Positions 7,032-17,050 of a DNA stretch of 42,339 nucleotides are shown here, in pieces. Within the stretch, counting starts at the first letter, position 1. Every line of letters starts with the position of its first letter. The position numbers and the translations under genes were made by a program. Origin of the DNA: Plantactinospora alkalitolerans (lineage in GTDB: Bacteria; Actinomycetota; Actinomycetes; Mycobacteriales; Micromonosporaceae). The stretch spans positions 1-42,339 of the forward strand of contig NZ_JADPUN010000285.1 of assembly GCF_015690345.1 (NCBI RefSeq), given 5' to 3'. Under the pieces are notes generated by a model. That model saw nothing but the letters and a program-made list of their open reading frames with translations, searched no databases and was not told where the DNA came from.

Positions 7032-10000
7032 TCAGTCCTCCGTCGGCGGCAGCGGAGACCGGCGGCTCTTCGGCAGCCGCAGCACCTCGAACTGGTCGGT
7101 ACCGTCGATCAACGCTCCGGACGGCGTCGGACGCCCGCCCAGGGGTCCCGTCGGCCCGGCCGGTACGGCGTGCGCACCCGCCACGCCGGCCGGTACCGGC
7201 GTACCCGCACCAGACCCGGCGCCGTCCCCGCCCGGCTCGTCCGAGCCGGCTCCGTCGGCAGACCCGCCGCGCCGGCGGCGCATCCGCTCCTTGGCGTTCT
7301 CGACCATCGTGTAGAGCGTCGGCACCAGCACCAGGGTGAGCAGCGTCGAGCTGATCAGACCGCCGATCACCACCACCGCCAGCGGCTGCGAGATGAACCC
7401 GCCCTCGCCGGTCAAGCCGAGTGCCATCGGCAGCAGCGCGAAGATGGTCGCGATGGCGGTCATCAGGATCGGCCGCAGCCGGCGCCGGCTGCCCTCGACC
7501 ACCGCCTCGGTCACACCCATCCCCTGGGCCCGGTACTGATTGACCAGGTCCATCAACACGATCGCGTTGGTCACCACGATGCCGACCAGCATCAACACAC
7601 CGATCAGGGCCGGTACGCCCAGCGGCGTGCCGGTGGCCAGCAGCAGCCCGATCGCACCGGTGGCGGCGAACGGGATGGAGACGAGCAGGATCAGCGGCTG
7701 GATCAGGCTACGGAAGGTGGCCACCATGATCACGAAGACGATCGCGATCGCGGCGAGCACCGCGAGTCCCAGGTCGGCGAAGGCCTCCGCCTGGTCGGCG
7801 CTGACCCCGCCCACCGCGAACGTCGCCCCCGGCACCTCGATCGCGTCGAGGCGCTTCTGGAGGGCGGCGGTGGTCGCGCCGAGGTTCGACCCGGTCGACG
7901 TACCGGTGACGGTGGCGCTGCGCTCTCCGTCGATCCGGGTCACCGCCAGCGGACCCTGTACCTCGGTCACGTCGGCGATGTCGTCCAACCTGACCGCACC
8001 GGTCGGCCCCACCGGCAGGGCCCGCAACGCTTCGATGCCGGCCGGCGGCTGCCCCGTACGCAGCACCACGTCCTGCTGCTTCCCGCCGAGCGTGATCTTG
8101 CCGAGCGGGCTGCCCCGGAACTGCTGCGCGACGAGCTGACCGACGGCGGCGTCGGAGAGCCCGAACCGGGCGGCGGCGGCCCGGTCGACCTTGATGTCGA
8201 TCCGGGGCGCGCTCTCCGCCAGGCTGCTCTGCACGTCCGTCACCTTCGGGGTGTCCGACATGGCCTGGCGTACCTGCTCGGTCGCCCGGGCCAGCACGTC
8301 GACATCGGCGGCCCGCACGATCACCTGGAGCTGGTTGACGGATCCGCCACCCGGCCCGCCGGCCTCCCCGAAACTGACCTCGCCGGCGCCGCTGAGTTTG
8401 TCGAACTCCGTCCGCAGCGTCTCCTTCAGTGCCGTGGCGTCGGCGTCCTCGCCGAGCGCGACGGAGAAGTTCGCGCTGTTGACGCTGCCGCCCCCGCCGA
8501 ACGGGTTGGCACCGCCACCCACCGTCACCTGGTACGAGTCGACTCCGTCGGTACGCTCCAGCACCGTCTCGACCTGCTTCGCGGCCGCGTCGGTCGCACC
8601 CAGGCTGCTGCCGACCGGCAGTTCCTGGCTGATGTTGAGGGTGTCCTGCCCGGAGTCGTCGAGGAAGTTGGTCTCCAGCCGGGTGCCGAGCCCGAAGGTG
8701 CCGAAGAGCACGACCAGGCCGAGGGCGACGGTCAGCCAGCGCCGCCGCGTCGCGAACCGGATCACCGGCAGGTAGCCGCGCTGGAGTGGGCTGCGCAACT
8801 CCTTCTCCTCCGCCGCCCGCCGTAGCGCCTCCGCGCTCGCGCCACCGTTCGCCGGCCGGAGGAACCAGTAGGCCAGCACCGGGATGATGGTCAGCGACAC
8901 CAGCAGCGAGGCGAGCAGTGCCACCGTCACGGTGATCGCGAACGGCGCGAAGAGCTGCCCGACGAACCCGCCGACCAGCACGATCGGGGTGAAGACGGCG
9001 ACGGTGGTGAGGGTGGACGCGGTGACCGCACCGGCGACCTCCCGGACGGCGCCGATGATGGCGCCGCGTTTCTCCTCGCCGTACCCGAGATGTCGCTTGA
9101 TGTTCTCCAGGACCACGATCGAGTCGTCGACCACCCGGCCCACCGCGATGGTCAGCGCGCCGAGGGTGAGCAGGTTGAGCGAGTACTTCCCGATCCAGAG
9201 CGCGATCAGCGCCACCAGCACGGAGAGCGGGATGGAGACCGCCGTGACGAGGGTGGACCGGACCGAGAGCAGGAACACCAGGATCACAAGTACCGCCATG
9301 ACCAGGCCGAGCAGACCCTCGGTGGTCAGGCTCTCGATGGACTTCTCGACGAATGGCGCCTGGTCGAAGACCACGCTCAGGGTGGCGCCGGAGGCGGTCG
9401 AGAGGTCGGCCAGCCGGTCCCGGATCTCGTGCGAGATGCCCACCGCGTTGCCGTCCGGTGAGGCGGTGACCATGATGCCGAGGCTGTCGCTGCCGTTGGT
9501 CCGGGTGAACGAGGTCGGCGCGGCGAGTTGCTGCTCGACGGTCGCGATGTCGCCGAGCCGGACCGCCGTGCCGCCCGGCCGGCCCGGCGGGAGATAGATG
9601 CCGGCGAGTTCCTCGGCCGAGGAGATCCGGCCACCGATCTGGACCGTGCGGGTCTGGTCGTTCTCGGTGACCGCACCGGCCGGGATCGTCACGCCGTTGG
9701 CCTGGAGCGCGGTGCCGATCGCGGTCGGTGAGACGCCGGCCGCGACGAGCTTGGCCGGGTTGGGAGTGATCACCACCTGCTGGTCGCGCGCGCCGGTCAC
9801 CTCGACCGTGCGGACCCCGTCGATGGACTCCAGTTCGGGTACGACGGTGTCGGCGAGCCGGTCCGCGAGGGCCCGCTCGTCGCCGCCGCCGGCCGCCGCC
9901 AGCACCACCGCGGGCAGGTCGTCGGTGCTGCCGGCGATCACCTGCGGCTCGACGCCCTCCGGAAGCTGGATCCGGTTCAGCGCGGTCTGCATCTTGTTGA

Positions 10001-10316
10001 CCGCGTCGTCGAGGTCGGTGCCGAACTCGTACTCGACCTGGAGGGTGGCGCTGCCCTCCTGGGAGGTCGAGGTGACCTTGTCCAGCCCGGCGATGCCCTG
10101 GATGCTGTTCTCGATCGGCTCGGCGACCTGCTCCTCGACAACCTCCGGCCCGGCGCCCGGATACGGCGCGATGATGAACGCCGCCGGAAACTCCAACGAG
10201 GGCAGAAGCTGCTGCTTCAGCGACGGCACGGCGTACGCGCCGAATGCCGTGATCACGATCGCGATGAGCGCGACGAGCCCTCGGTTGGCGAGACTGAGTC
10301 TGGCGAGGAACGACAT
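7032..10316 (-). CDS. RND-family efflux pump, AcrB/SwrC-like
   Basis: 1094-aa proton-driven RND transporter. It has an N-terminal TM1 (SLANRGLVALIAIVITAFG), a first large periplasmic-type loop, TM2-6, a second large loop (about 540-840) and TM7-12. TM4 has VGRVVDDSIVVLENI with the paired Asp residues of the proton relay (about 396-397). It resembles Bacillus SwrC/YerP. The C-terminal 80 residues are a low-complexity Gly/Ala/Pro tail not found in AcrB. ATG 10316 is preceded by AGGAG. No membrane-fusion or outer-membrane partner gene is nearby, as is common in Gram-positive bacteria. The substrate is unknown. Confidence 0.9.
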   Translation of the reverse strand: MSFLARLSLANRGLVALIAIVITAFGAYAVPSLKQQLLPSLEFPAAFIIAPYPGAGPEVVEEQVAEPIENSIQGIAGLDKVTSTSQEGSATLQVEYEFGTDLDDAVNKMQTALNRIQLPEGVEPQVIAGSTDDLPAVVLAAAGGGDERALADRLADTVVPELESIDGVRTVEVTGARDQQVVITPNPAKLVAAGVSPTAIGTALQANGVTIPAGAVTENDQTRTVQIGGRISSAEELAGIYLPPGRPGGTAVRLGDIATVEQQLAAPTSFTRTNGSDSLGIMVTASPDGNAVGISHEIRDRLADLSTASGATLSVVFDQAPFVEKSIESLTTEGLLGLVMAVLVILVFLLSVRSTLVTAVSIPLSVLVALIALWIGKYSLNLLTLGALTIAVGRVVDDSIVVLENIKRHLGYGEEKRGAIIGAVREVAGAVTASTLTTVAVFTPIVLVGGFVGQLFAPFAITVTVALLASLLVSLTIIPVLAYWFLRPANGGASAEALRRAAEEKELRSPLQRGYLPVIRFATRRRWLTVALGLVVLFGTFGLGTRLETNFLDDSGQDTLNISQELPVGSSLGATDAAAKQVETVLERTDGVDSYQVTVGGGANPFGGGGSVNSANFSVALGEDADATALKETLRTEFDKLSGAGEVSFGEAGGPGGGSVNQLQVIVRAADVDVLARATEQVRQAMSDTPKVTDVQSSLAESAPRIDIKVDRAAAARFGLSDAAVGQLVAQQFRGSPLGKITLGGKQQDVVLRTGQPPAGIEALRALPVGPTGAVRLDDIADVTEVQGPLAVTRIDGERSATVTGTSTGSNLGATTAALQKRLDAIEVPGATFAVGGVSADQAEAFADLGLAVLAAIAIVFVIMVATFRSLIQPLILLVSIPFAATGAIGLLLATGTPLGVPALIGVLMLVGIVVTNAIVLMDLVNQYRAQGMGVTEAVVEGSRRRLRPILMTAIATIFALLPMALGLTGEGGFISQPLAVVVIGGLISSTLLTLVLVPTLYTMVENAKERMRRRRGGSADGAGSDEPGGDGAGSGAGTPVPAGVAGAHAVPAGPTGPLGGRPTPSGALIDGTDQFEVLRLPKSRRSPLPPTED

Positions 10317-10615
10317 CAGCGGCTCACTCCTGTGTATCGAGTTGGCGCGAGATTTGTGATCGCGCGAGTTCTCACGTCGGCGCGGCAGGAGGAAGTCTGC
10401 CTGACCCGCATCTCCGGTCCGAAATCGGGGCGCTGGGCGCAGCCTGCGGGTCGGCCGGGTCGGCGGGCAACCCCTGCTCAGCAGGCTCTCAGCTCGCCGT
10501 ACCGCCCCGCTGGGCGGTCGGTCGACAGGAGCGGGTACGGGTACCGGACGACGCGGCGGAGAAGGTCGGACGGTTGGCTTATGGTGACCGCTCCAGCACT
10601 CTACAAAGGAGCAAC
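10317..10615. other. Divergent regulatory region between the RND gene and the secreted-protein gene
   Basis: 299 bp with promoters presumably facing both ways. Short dyads are visible: CCTGCT-C-AGCAGG at 10473-10485 and GGTAC-GG-GTACC at 10534-10545. Near the RND start there are two GCGCGAG direct repeats around 10346-10366. For the plus-strand gene, AAAGGAG at 10605-10611 is a strong ribosome site and TTATGGT near 10578 is a possible -10 element. No further gene is supported here. Confidence 0.4.
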
Positions 10616-11212
10616 GTGACCCGATTCCGTTCCGCCCTGATCGTCGCCGGCGCCGCCCTGACCGCGACGGCCCTGCTCCCCTCGGCTCCCGCCTCGGCGG
10701 ACACCGTCACCAAGTACGTCCATATCCTGTTCGAGAGCCAGGACAGCAACGCGGGCATGGACCTCGACGTGACCAGCGCGGCCGGCCGCACCACCATCGA
10801 CGTCGACTGGGCCGACAACCAGTGCCGGGACACCGAGAGCGGCCGTACCTGCGACTTCGTCTTCCGGAACTCGGACGCCGTCCCGGTACGCCGCTTCTCG
10901 TTCTCGTTCGACCAGGGCAGCTTCTCCACCCGGCTGCCCTACCAGGAGACCCGCCGCACCTGCACGTACGCCAACGAGGAGGAGGTGTCCTGCACCGAGG
11001 ACGAGTACGCCAGCGGCGTGACGACCATCGACGTGACGTGGACGGGCAGCAGCGAGCCCACCCGCTCCCGGCGGACCGACGAGGACGGCCGGGTGCACGT
11101 GACCACCTCGGCGAACGCCGCCGTGAGCGGCACCGCGCACGGCCTGACCTACGGCGGCCCGCTGAGCCTCGGCTGGCTCAGCCGGGTCCGGATCATCGAC
11201 CCGCAGTCCTGA
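10616..11212 (+). CDS. Secreted hypothetical protein with cysteine pairs
   Basis: 198-aa protein beginning at GTG 10616, 4 nt after the ribosome site AAAGGAG; an in-frame ATG at 10580 lacks such a site. Residues 1-28 are a Sec signal peptide (TRFRSALIVAGAALTATALL, then an ASA cleavage site). The mature part is acidic and beta-like, with four Cys (QCRDTESGRTC, RTCTY, SCTED) that could form two disulfides, and many Thr/Ser. I do not recognise a family. It is divergent from the RND pump and convergent with thrC, so it is probably monocistronic. Confidence 0.7.
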   Translation: MTRFRSALIVAGAALTATALLPSAPASADTVTKYVHILFESQDSNAGMDLDVTSAAGRTTIDVDWADNQCRDTESGRTCDFVFRNSDAVPVRRFSFSFDQGSFSTRLPYQETRRTCTYANEEEVSCTEDEYASGVTTIDVTWTGSSEPTRSRRTDEDGRVHVTTSANAAVSGTAHGLTYGGPLSLGWLSRVRIIDPQS

Positions 11213-11216
11213 CCGG

Positions 11217-11248
11217 TCCGGCCCGCCGGAGCCGGCTGCCGGCCCGGA
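11217..11248. terminator. Bidirectional terminator between the secreted-protein gene and thrC
   Basis: Stem TCCGG-ccc-GCCGG / CCGGC-CCGGA (11217-11229 with 11239-11248) with a CCC bulge; its loop contains the palindrome AGCCGGCT. It fills the 36-bp gap between two convergent stop codons. Confidence 0.5.
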
Positions 11249-12298
11249 TCAGGCGAGGTCGAGGGCGCGGGCGGCGGTGGGCACGTCGTTCTGGATGGTG
11301 ATCGGCGAGGGCGCGGTCGAGATGGCCCACTCCGGGTCCTTGAGGCCGTGCCCCGTCACCGTGCAGACCACGGTCGATCCGCTGGGCACCATGCCGGCTG
11401 CGGCCTGCTGCAACAGGCCGGCGACACTGGCCGCGCTGGCCAGCTCGACGAAGACGCCCACCTCGCGGGCGAGCAGCCGGTACGCGGACAGGATCTCCCG
11501 GTCGGTCACCGCCTCGATCAGTCCGCCGGAGGAGTCCCGGGCATCCAGCGCCTGCGTCCAACTTGCCGGGTTCCCGATCCGGATCGCGGTGGCGATGGTC
11601 GACGGTTCGCGGACCGCCGTACCGGTGACGATGGGCGCGGCGCCGGAGGCCTGGAAGCCGTACATCTTCGGGCGGCGGGTGGCGTTGCCCTCGTCGGTCT
11701 CCTCCTGGTAGCCCATCCAGTACGCGGTGATGTTGCCGGCGTTGCCGACCGGCAGGCAGTGGATGTCGGGGGCGTCGCCGAGCGCCGCGACGATCTCGAA
11801 CGCCGCCGTCTTCTGGCCGTGCAGCCGGTTGATGTTGACCGAGTTGACAAGCGTCACCGGATAGTCCTGGGCCAGCTTGGCGGCGAGTGCCAGGCAGTCG
11901 TCGAAGTTGCCGTTGATCTGCAGCAGTCGGGCGCCGTGGACCAGCGCCTGGGCCATCTTGCCCAGTGCGATCTTGCCCTGCGGAACGAGTACGGCGCAGG
12001 TGAGTCCGGCCCGGGCCGCGTACGCCGCCGCCGAGGCGCTGGTGTTGCCGGTGGACGCACAGATGATCGCCTTGTTGCCGGCCTCGACCGCCTTGGAGAC
12101 CGCCAGCGTCATGCCCCGGTCCTTGAACGAGCCGGTGGGGTTGGCGCCCTCCACCTTGAGATAGACGTCACAACCGAGTCGCGCGGAGAGCACCGGGGCC
12201 GGCAGCAGCGGAGTGTTCCCCTCGTTGAGGGTGATCACCGGCGTGGCCTCGCTGACCGGCAGCCGGTTCCGGTACGCCTCGATCAAGCCCCGCCACAT
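11249..12298 (-). CDS. thrC: Threonine synthase
   Basis: PLP-dependent conversion of O-phosphohomoserine to L-threonine. The 349-aa product has the fold-type II PLP signature [13 protein letters not shown] with the Schiff-base Lys59, the phosphate-binding [29 protein letters not shown] and the C-terminal [13 protein letters not shown]. Start ATG 12298 follows AGGAG; an upstream extension of the frame has no family similarity. thrC is 167 bp after hom. That gap shows no clear terminator, and I see no leader peptide or attenuator in it. Read-through from argS-lysA-hom is plausible. Confidence 0.96.
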   Translation of the reverse strand: MWRGLIEAYRNRLPVSEATPVITLNEGNTPLLPAPVLSARLGCDVYLKVEGANPTGSFKDRGMTLAVSKAVEAGNKAIICASTGNTSASAAAYAARAGLTCAVLVPQGKIALGKMAQALVHGARLLQINGNFDDCLALAAKLAQDYPVTLVNSVNINRLHGQKTAAFEIVAALGDAPDIHCLPVGNAGNITAYWMGYQEETDEGNATRRPKMYGFQASGAAPIVTGTAVREPSTIATAIRIGNPASWTQALDARDSSGGLIEAVTDREILSAYRLLAREVGVFVELASAASVAGLLQQAAAGMVPSGSTVVCTVTGHGLKDPEWAISTAPSPITIQNDVPTAARALDLA

Positions 12299-12465
12299 AT
12301 CTCTCTCCTCGCACCTGCGGTGCCCGCCCGGTCTGGTCGGCAGCGGCGGGTCAGCTCCACGGTGCCCCAGGGTCGCCGATCGACCGCACCCGCACCACCC
12401 GCTAACCACCTATCGGGACGACCGGCCCACCAGGTGATCAGCGGCGGACCGGCACCGGGCGGCCG

Positions 12466-13827
12466 CTAGCGGCTGCCGCCCTCGACGCGGAGCACGCTGG
12501 CGATCGAGCGGACGATCTCCAGCCTGCGCAGTTCCTCGACCGTCGCGGCGAGCGCGGCGTCCGGTGCGGCATGCGTCACGATCACCAGGATCGCGTCGCC
12601 ACCCCGGCCCACCGGACCGGAACCATCGGCCGGACCGGACGGCGCGGACGCCTGCCGTACGGTCGCGATCGACACGTCGTGCCGGGCGAACACCCCGGCG
12701 ACCGCCGCCAGTACGCCCGGTCGGTCGGCAACGTCGAGGCTGATGTGGTAGCGGGTGACCGCCTCCCCCATCGGCCGGATCGGCAACGCCGCGTACGACG
12801 ACTCGCTCGGGGTACGGACCCCCGCCAGATGGTTGCGGGCCGCCGCGACCACGTCGCCGAGCACCGCGCTCGCGGTCGGCGCACCGCCGGCACCCCGACC
12901 GTAGAACATGAGCTGACCTGCGGCAGCGGCCTCGACGAAGACCGCGTTGAAGGCGTCGCCGACGCTGGCCAGCGGATGGCTGACCGGGATCATCGCCGGA
13001 TGCACCCGGACGCTGACCGACTCCGTTCCGGTGGAGTCCGGGCCCCGGGACGCGATGCAGAGCAGCTTGATGGTGCAGCCCATCGCCTTGGCGCTGGCCA
13101 TGTCGGCCGCGGTGACCTCGGTGATGCCCTCCCGGTGGACGTCGGCGGCGGTCACCCGGGTGTGGAAGGCGAGCGAGGCCAGGATCGCGGCCTTGGCGGC
13201 GGCGTCGAAGCCCTCGACGTCGGCGGTCGGATCCGCTTCCGCGTAACCCAGCTCGGTCGCCTCGTCCAGCGCCTCCGTGAAGCCGGCGCCGGTGGCGTCC
13301 ATCGCGGAGAGGATGAAGTTCGTGGTGCCGTTGACGATGCCGGTGACCCGGCTGATCGTGTCGCCGTGCAGGGACTCGCGCAGCGAGCGGAGCAGCGGGA
13401 TCGCCCCGGCCACCGCCGCCTCGTAGTAGAGGTTGGCACCGCCTTCGGCGGCGGCGTCGTGCAGCGTGCCGCCGTCCTCGGCCAGCAGGGCCTTGTTGGC
13501 GGTCACCACGCCCTTGCCGGCCCGCATCGCCTCGACCAGCCAGGTCCGGGCCGGTTCGATCCCGCCGACCACCTCGATCACCAGGTCGACGTCGTCCCGC
13601 TTGACCAGGCCGAGCGCGTCGGTGGTGAACAGCGACGGGTCGGCGGGCAGCGGTCCCCGCTCGCGGGCGAGCCGGCGTACGGCGATGCCGGCCAGTTCCA
13701 GCGGTGCACCGACCCGGGCGGTCAGGTCGGCGGCCTGCTCGTGCAACAGCCGTACCACCTCGGTGCCGACGGTGCCACAGCCCAGCAGGGCCAGTCGGAC
13801 CGGCCGGATCACCCGCGCACTACTCAT
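12466..13827 (-). CDS. hom: Homoserine dehydrogenase
   Basis: NAD(P)H-dependent reduction of aspartate semialdehyde to homoserine, the branch point to threonine and methionine. The 453-aa product has an N-terminal Rossmann fold (LALLGCGTVGTEVV, Gly16/18/21), VTANKALLAEDG, the catalytic-domain segment GIVNGTTNFILSAM and a C-terminal ACT domain (about 365-450, YHISLDVADRPGVLAAVAGV) for threonine feedback. A Gly/Ser/Pro-rich insert interrupts the ACT region. ATG 13827 overlaps the lysA stop by 4 bp (ATGA), so the two are translationally coupled. Confidence 0.97.
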   Translation of the reverse strand: MSSARVIRPVRLALLGCGTVGTEVVRLLHEQAADLTARVGAPLELAGIAVRRLARERGPLPADPSLFTTDALGLVKRDDVDLVIEVVGGIEPARTWLVEAMRAGKGVVTANKALLAEDGGTLHDAAAEGGANLYYEAAVAGAIPLLRSLRESLHGDTISRVTGIVNGTTNFILSAMDATGAGFTEALDEATELGYAEADPTADVEGFDAAAKAAILASLAFHTRVTAADVHREGITEVTAADMASAKAMGCTIKLLCIASRGPDSTGTESVSVRVHPAMIPVSHPLASVGDAFNAVFVEAAAAGQLMFYGRGAGGAPTASAVLGDVVAAARNHLAGVRTPSESSYAALPIRPMGEAVTRYHISLDVADRPGVLAAVAGVFARHDVSIATVRQASAPSGPADGSGPVGRGGDAILVIVTHAAPDAALAATVEELRRLEIVRSIASVLRVEGGSR

Positions 13828-15209
13828 CCCACATCCAATGCCAGCAGGTCGTCTTCGGTCTCCCGCCGGACGATCACCCGCGCACGGCCGTTCCGGACCG
13901 CCACGACGGGTGGTCGTGGGACATGGTTGTAGTTGCTGGCCATGCTCCGGCAGTAGGCGCCCGTTCCGGGCACGGCGAGAAGATCTCCGGGCTGCACGTC
14001 GGCGGGCAGAAATTCATCCTTCACCACCACGTCCCCGGCTTCGCAATGCTTTCCCACCACCCGGGCGAGAATCGACTCGGCCACGGACGCCCGGGACGCG
14101 ATGGTCGCCGAGTACGACGCGCCGTACAGCGCGGTCCGGATGTTGTCGCTCATCCCGCCGTCGACGCTGACATAGGTGCGGATCCCGTCCACGTCCTTGA
14201 CCGTGCCGACCTCGTAGAGGGTGAACACGGCCGGGCCGATGATCGCCCGGCCCGGCTCGATCGACAGCCTCGGACCGGCCAGTTGCAGCGCGGCACACTC
14301 GTCATCGACGATCTTGTTCAGCCGCTTCGCCAGTTCGTGCGGTGCCGCCGGGTCGTCCTGGGTCGTGTAGGCGATGCCGAACCCGCCGCCCAGGTCCAGT
14401 TCCGGCAACTCGACCCCGCGCGCGTCCCGAATCTGCGCCTGGAGCGCCAGCACCCGCCGGGCGGACACCTCGAACCCGCTGGTGTCGAAGATCTGCGAAC
14501 CGATGTGCGAGTGCAGTCCGCGCAGTTCCAGCACGTCCTCGTCGAGGATCTTGAAAGCGGCGGTCGCCGCCGCGCCTCCGGCGAGCGAGAAGCCGAACTT
14601 CTGGTCCTCGTGCGCGGTCGCGATGAACTCGTGGGTGTGCGCCTCGACGCCGACGGTGACCCGGATCATCACCCGCGGCCGTACGTCGCGTTCCCGGGCC
14701 AGCGCGGTGAGCCGGTCGATCTCCTGGAAGGAGTCGACGACGATCCGGCCGACCCCGGCGTCGAGGGCCCTGGCGAGTTCGGCCGGGGACTTGTTGTTGC
14801 CGTGGAACCCGATCCGTTCGGCCGGCATACCGGCGGACAACGCCACCGCCAGTTCCCCGCCGGAGCAGACGTCGAGGTGCAGGCCCTCCTCGGCGATCAC
14901 CCGAACCACCGCCCGGCAGGTGAACGCCTTTCCGGCGTAGTAGACGTCCTCGTCCGGGAACGCCGCCCGGAACTGGCGGCACCGGTCCCGCAGGTCGTCC
15001 TCGTCCAGGACGTACGCCGGGGTGCCGAACTCCGCCGCCAGTTCGCGGATGCCGAGGCCGGCGACCACGAGCGCACCGTCGGCGTCCCGGGTGACGTTGC
15101 GCGGCCACAGGTGCGGCACGAGGGCGTTGACGTCCTCCGGGGTACGCAGCCACGCCGGTCCTCGGACCCCGAGGTCGCCGTGCAGCGCCCCCGCTTCGTG
15201 AGCCCGCAT
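13824..15209 (-). CDS. lysA: Diaminopimelate decarboxylase
   Basis: PLP enzyme making L-lysine from meso-diaminopimelate. The 461-aa product has a fold-type III barrel with YYAGKAFTCR (Lys94 Schiff base), LDVCSGGELAVAL, GLHSHIGSQIFD, DLGGGFGIAY, the phosphate-binding EPGRAIIGP and the active-site segment PGTGAYCRSMASNYN. Two adjacent start codons are present (GTG 15212, ATG 15209); ATG is favoured because AAGGAG lies 5 nt before it and only 2 nt before the GTG. It sits 88 bp after argS and overlaps hom by 4 bp. The argS-lysA-hom order is a classic actinobacterial arrangement. Confidence 0.97.
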   Translation of the reverse strand: MRAHEAGALHGDLGVRGPAWLRTPEDVNALVPHLWPRNVTRDADGALVVAGLGIRELAAEFGTPAYVLDEDDLRDRCRQFRAAFPDEDVYYAGKAFTCRAVVRVIAEEGLHLDVCSGGELAVALSAGMPAERIGFHGNNKSPAELARALDAGVGRIVVDSFQEIDRLTALARERDVRPRVMIRVTVGVEAHTHEFIATAHEDQKFGFSLAGGAAATAAFKILDEDVLELRGLHSHIGSQIFDTSGFEVSARRVLALQAQIRDARGVELPELDLGGGFGIAYTTQDDPAAPHELAKRLNKIVDDECAALQLAGPRLSIEPGRAIIGPAVFTLYEVGTVKDVDGIRTYVSVDGGMSDNIRTALYGASYSATIASRASVAESILARVVGKHCEAGDVVVKDEFLPADVQPGDLLAVPGTGAYCRSMASNYNHVPRPPVVAVRNGRARVIVRRETEDDLLALDVG

Positions 15210-15297
15210 CACTTCTCCTTCGCCGCGCCCAGGCGCGGTAGCTCGCTCTTCCCGGCGATTCCAGCCGGCGGTACCGTCCCGGTCACGTACGCACCTG

Positions 15298-16956
15298 TCA
15301 CATCCGCTCCGGTGCGGAGACGCCGAGCAGGGCCAGGCCGTTGGCCAGGACGATCCGGGACGCCTCGACCAGCCACAGCCGGGCCCGGGTCAGGTCGGTC
15401 GCCGGCTCGTCGCCCACCGGCAGGACCCGGCACGCGTCGTAGAACCGGTGGTACGTGCCGGCCAGCTCCTCCAGGTAGCGGGCGATCCGGTGCGGCTCGC
15501 GCAGCTCGGCCGCCGTCGCGACCACACCGGGGAACTCGCCGAGCGTCTTGATCAGCTCGTTCTCCTTGGCGTGGCTGAGCAGCCCCGGGTCGAAGTCGTC
15601 CCCCCGGGTCACCCCGAGGTCGACCGCGTAGCGCAGCAGCGAGGCGATCCGGGCGTGCGCGTACCGCACGTAGTGCACCGGGTTGTCGTTCGAGTTCTTG
15701 GTGATCTCGTCGATGTCCAGGGTCAGCGGCGAGTCCGTCGAGGAGCGCGCCAGCGAGTAACGGGCCGCGTCCACGCCGACCGCGTCCACGATGTCGTCGA
15801 GCGTGATGATGTTGCCGGCCCGCTTGGACAGCCGTACCGGCACGCCGTTGCGGACCAGGTTGACCAGTTGGCCGATCAGGATCTCGATGTTGAAGTCCGG
15901 GTCGTCCCCGGCGCAGGCGGCGATCGCCCGGAGCCGGTTCACGTAGCCGTGGTGGTCGGCGCCGAGCAGGTAGACGCACTTGTCGAAGCCGCGCTCCCGC
16001 TTGTTGATGTAGTACGCCGAGTCGGCGGCGAAGTAGGTCAACTCGCCGTTGCTCCGGATCAGCACCCGGTCCTTGTCGTCACCGAAGTCGGTGGTGCGCA
16101 GCCAGATGGCGCCGTCGGCGTCGTACACGTGGCCCTGCTCGCGGAGCCGGCCGAGCGCGTGCTCCACCGCGCCGCTGCTGTGCAGGGTGCGCTCGGAGAA
16201 CCAGACGTCGAAATGCACGCCGAACCGCTCCAGGCTGGCCCGCATCTCGTCCAGCATGAGGTGGTAACCACGGTCCTGGAAGACGATCATGGCCTCGTCG
16301 GCCGGCAGGTCGAACACGTCGGGCCGCTCGGCGACGACCCGGGTGGCGATCTCCGTGACGTACTCGCCCGGGTAGCCGTCCTCCGGGGTCGGCTCGCCCC
16401 GGGCCGCCGCGTACAGCGACCGGCCGAAGCGCTCGATCTGGACACCGGCGTCGTTGACGTAGTGCTCGCTGGTGACCTCGGCGCCGGCCTTGGCGAGAAT
16501 CCGGCGCAGCGAGTCGCCGACCGCCGCCCACCGGGTGTGCCCGAGGTGGATCGGGCCGGTCGGGTTCGCCGAGACGAACTCCAGGTTGACCCGCTGCCCG
16601 GTGAGCCGGTCGCTGCTCCCGTACGCCTGACCGGCCTGGACCACCTCGCGGGCGAGCTGCCCGGCGGCGGCCGGGTCGAGGCGGAGGTTGAGGAAGCCCG
16701 GCCCGGCGATCTCCACCGATTTGACCCCGGGTGTCCGGCCCAGTTCCTCGGCGAGGGCTGCGGCCAGGTCCCGGGGCGGCACGCCGACCCGCTTGCTCAA
16801 CTGGAGGGCGATCGTGGACGCGTAGTCGCCGTGCTCGGGATTGCGCGGTCGCTCCAGCGCCACCGACTCCGGCAGTACGGAGGGATCGAGACCACGCCGG
16901 GCGAAGACGGCGTGGGCGGCAGCGAGGACGGCCTCGGCGAGATTGGCGGGAGTCAC
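15298..16956 (-). CDS. argS: Arginyl-tRNA synthetase
   Basis: Class I synthetase charging tRNA-Arg. The 552-aa product begins with an Arg-specific N-terminal domain ([15 protein letters not shown]), has the HIGH motif as HLGH (residues 137-140, in [15 protein letters not shown]), a KMSKS-region equivalent RLSKRAGN near 375 and the DALR anticodon-binding domain with the C-terminal [18 protein letters not shown]. The start is GTG 16956. There is no Shine-Dalgarno; a TAACAT hexamer ends 6 nt upstream, which fits a leaderless transcript. It is the first gene of the probable argS-lysA-hom(-thrC) operon and is divergent from the DUF3105 gene. Confidence 0.97.
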   Translation of the reverse strand: MTPANLAEAVLAAAHAVFARRGLDPSVLPESVALERPRNPEHGDYASTIALQLSKRVGVPPRDLAAALAEELGRTPGVKSVEIAGPGFLNLRLDPAAAGQLAREVVQAGQAYGSSDRLTGQRVNLEFVSANPTGPIHLGHTRWAAVGDSLRRILAKAGAEVTSEHYVNDAGVQIERFGRSLYAAARGEPTPEDGYPGEYVTEIATRVVAERPDVFDLPADEAMIVFQDRGYHLMLDEMRASLERFGVHFDVWFSERTLHSSGAVEHALGRLREQGHVYDADGAIWLRTTDFGDDKDRVLIRSNGELTYFAADSAYYINKRERGFDKCVYLLGADHHGYVNRLRAIAACAGDDPDFNIEILIGQLVNLVRNGVPVRLSKRAGNIITLDDIVDAVGVDAARYSLARSSTDSPLTLDIDEITKNSNDNPVHYVRYAHARIASLLRYAVDLGVTRGDDFDPGLLSHAKENELIKTLGEFPGVVATAAELREPHRIARYLEELAGTYHRFYDACRVLPVGDEPATDLTRARLWLVEASRIVLANGLALLGVSAPERM

Positions 16957-16962
16957 CGAACC

Positions 16963-16968
16963 ATGTTA
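16963..16968 (-). promoter_or_regulatory. Likely -10 element of argS (leaderless)
   Basis: TAACAT on the minus strand ends 6 nt before the argS GTG, which would place the transcription start on the GTG itself. No good -35 hexamer is visible. Confidence 0.4.
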
Positions 16969-17050
16969 CGGGGGTAGACTCGGTCACTCGGTGGCGACCC
17001 TGCGCCTTTACGGCCCGCCATCCCCTGACCGACCGACCTGACGAGGGACC

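Noticed and set aside
12299-12465. Threonine attenuator or riboswitch between hom and thrC
   Set aside because: No leader peptide rich in Thr/Ile codons and no recognisable riboswitch pairing was found; only ordinary GC-rich dyads.
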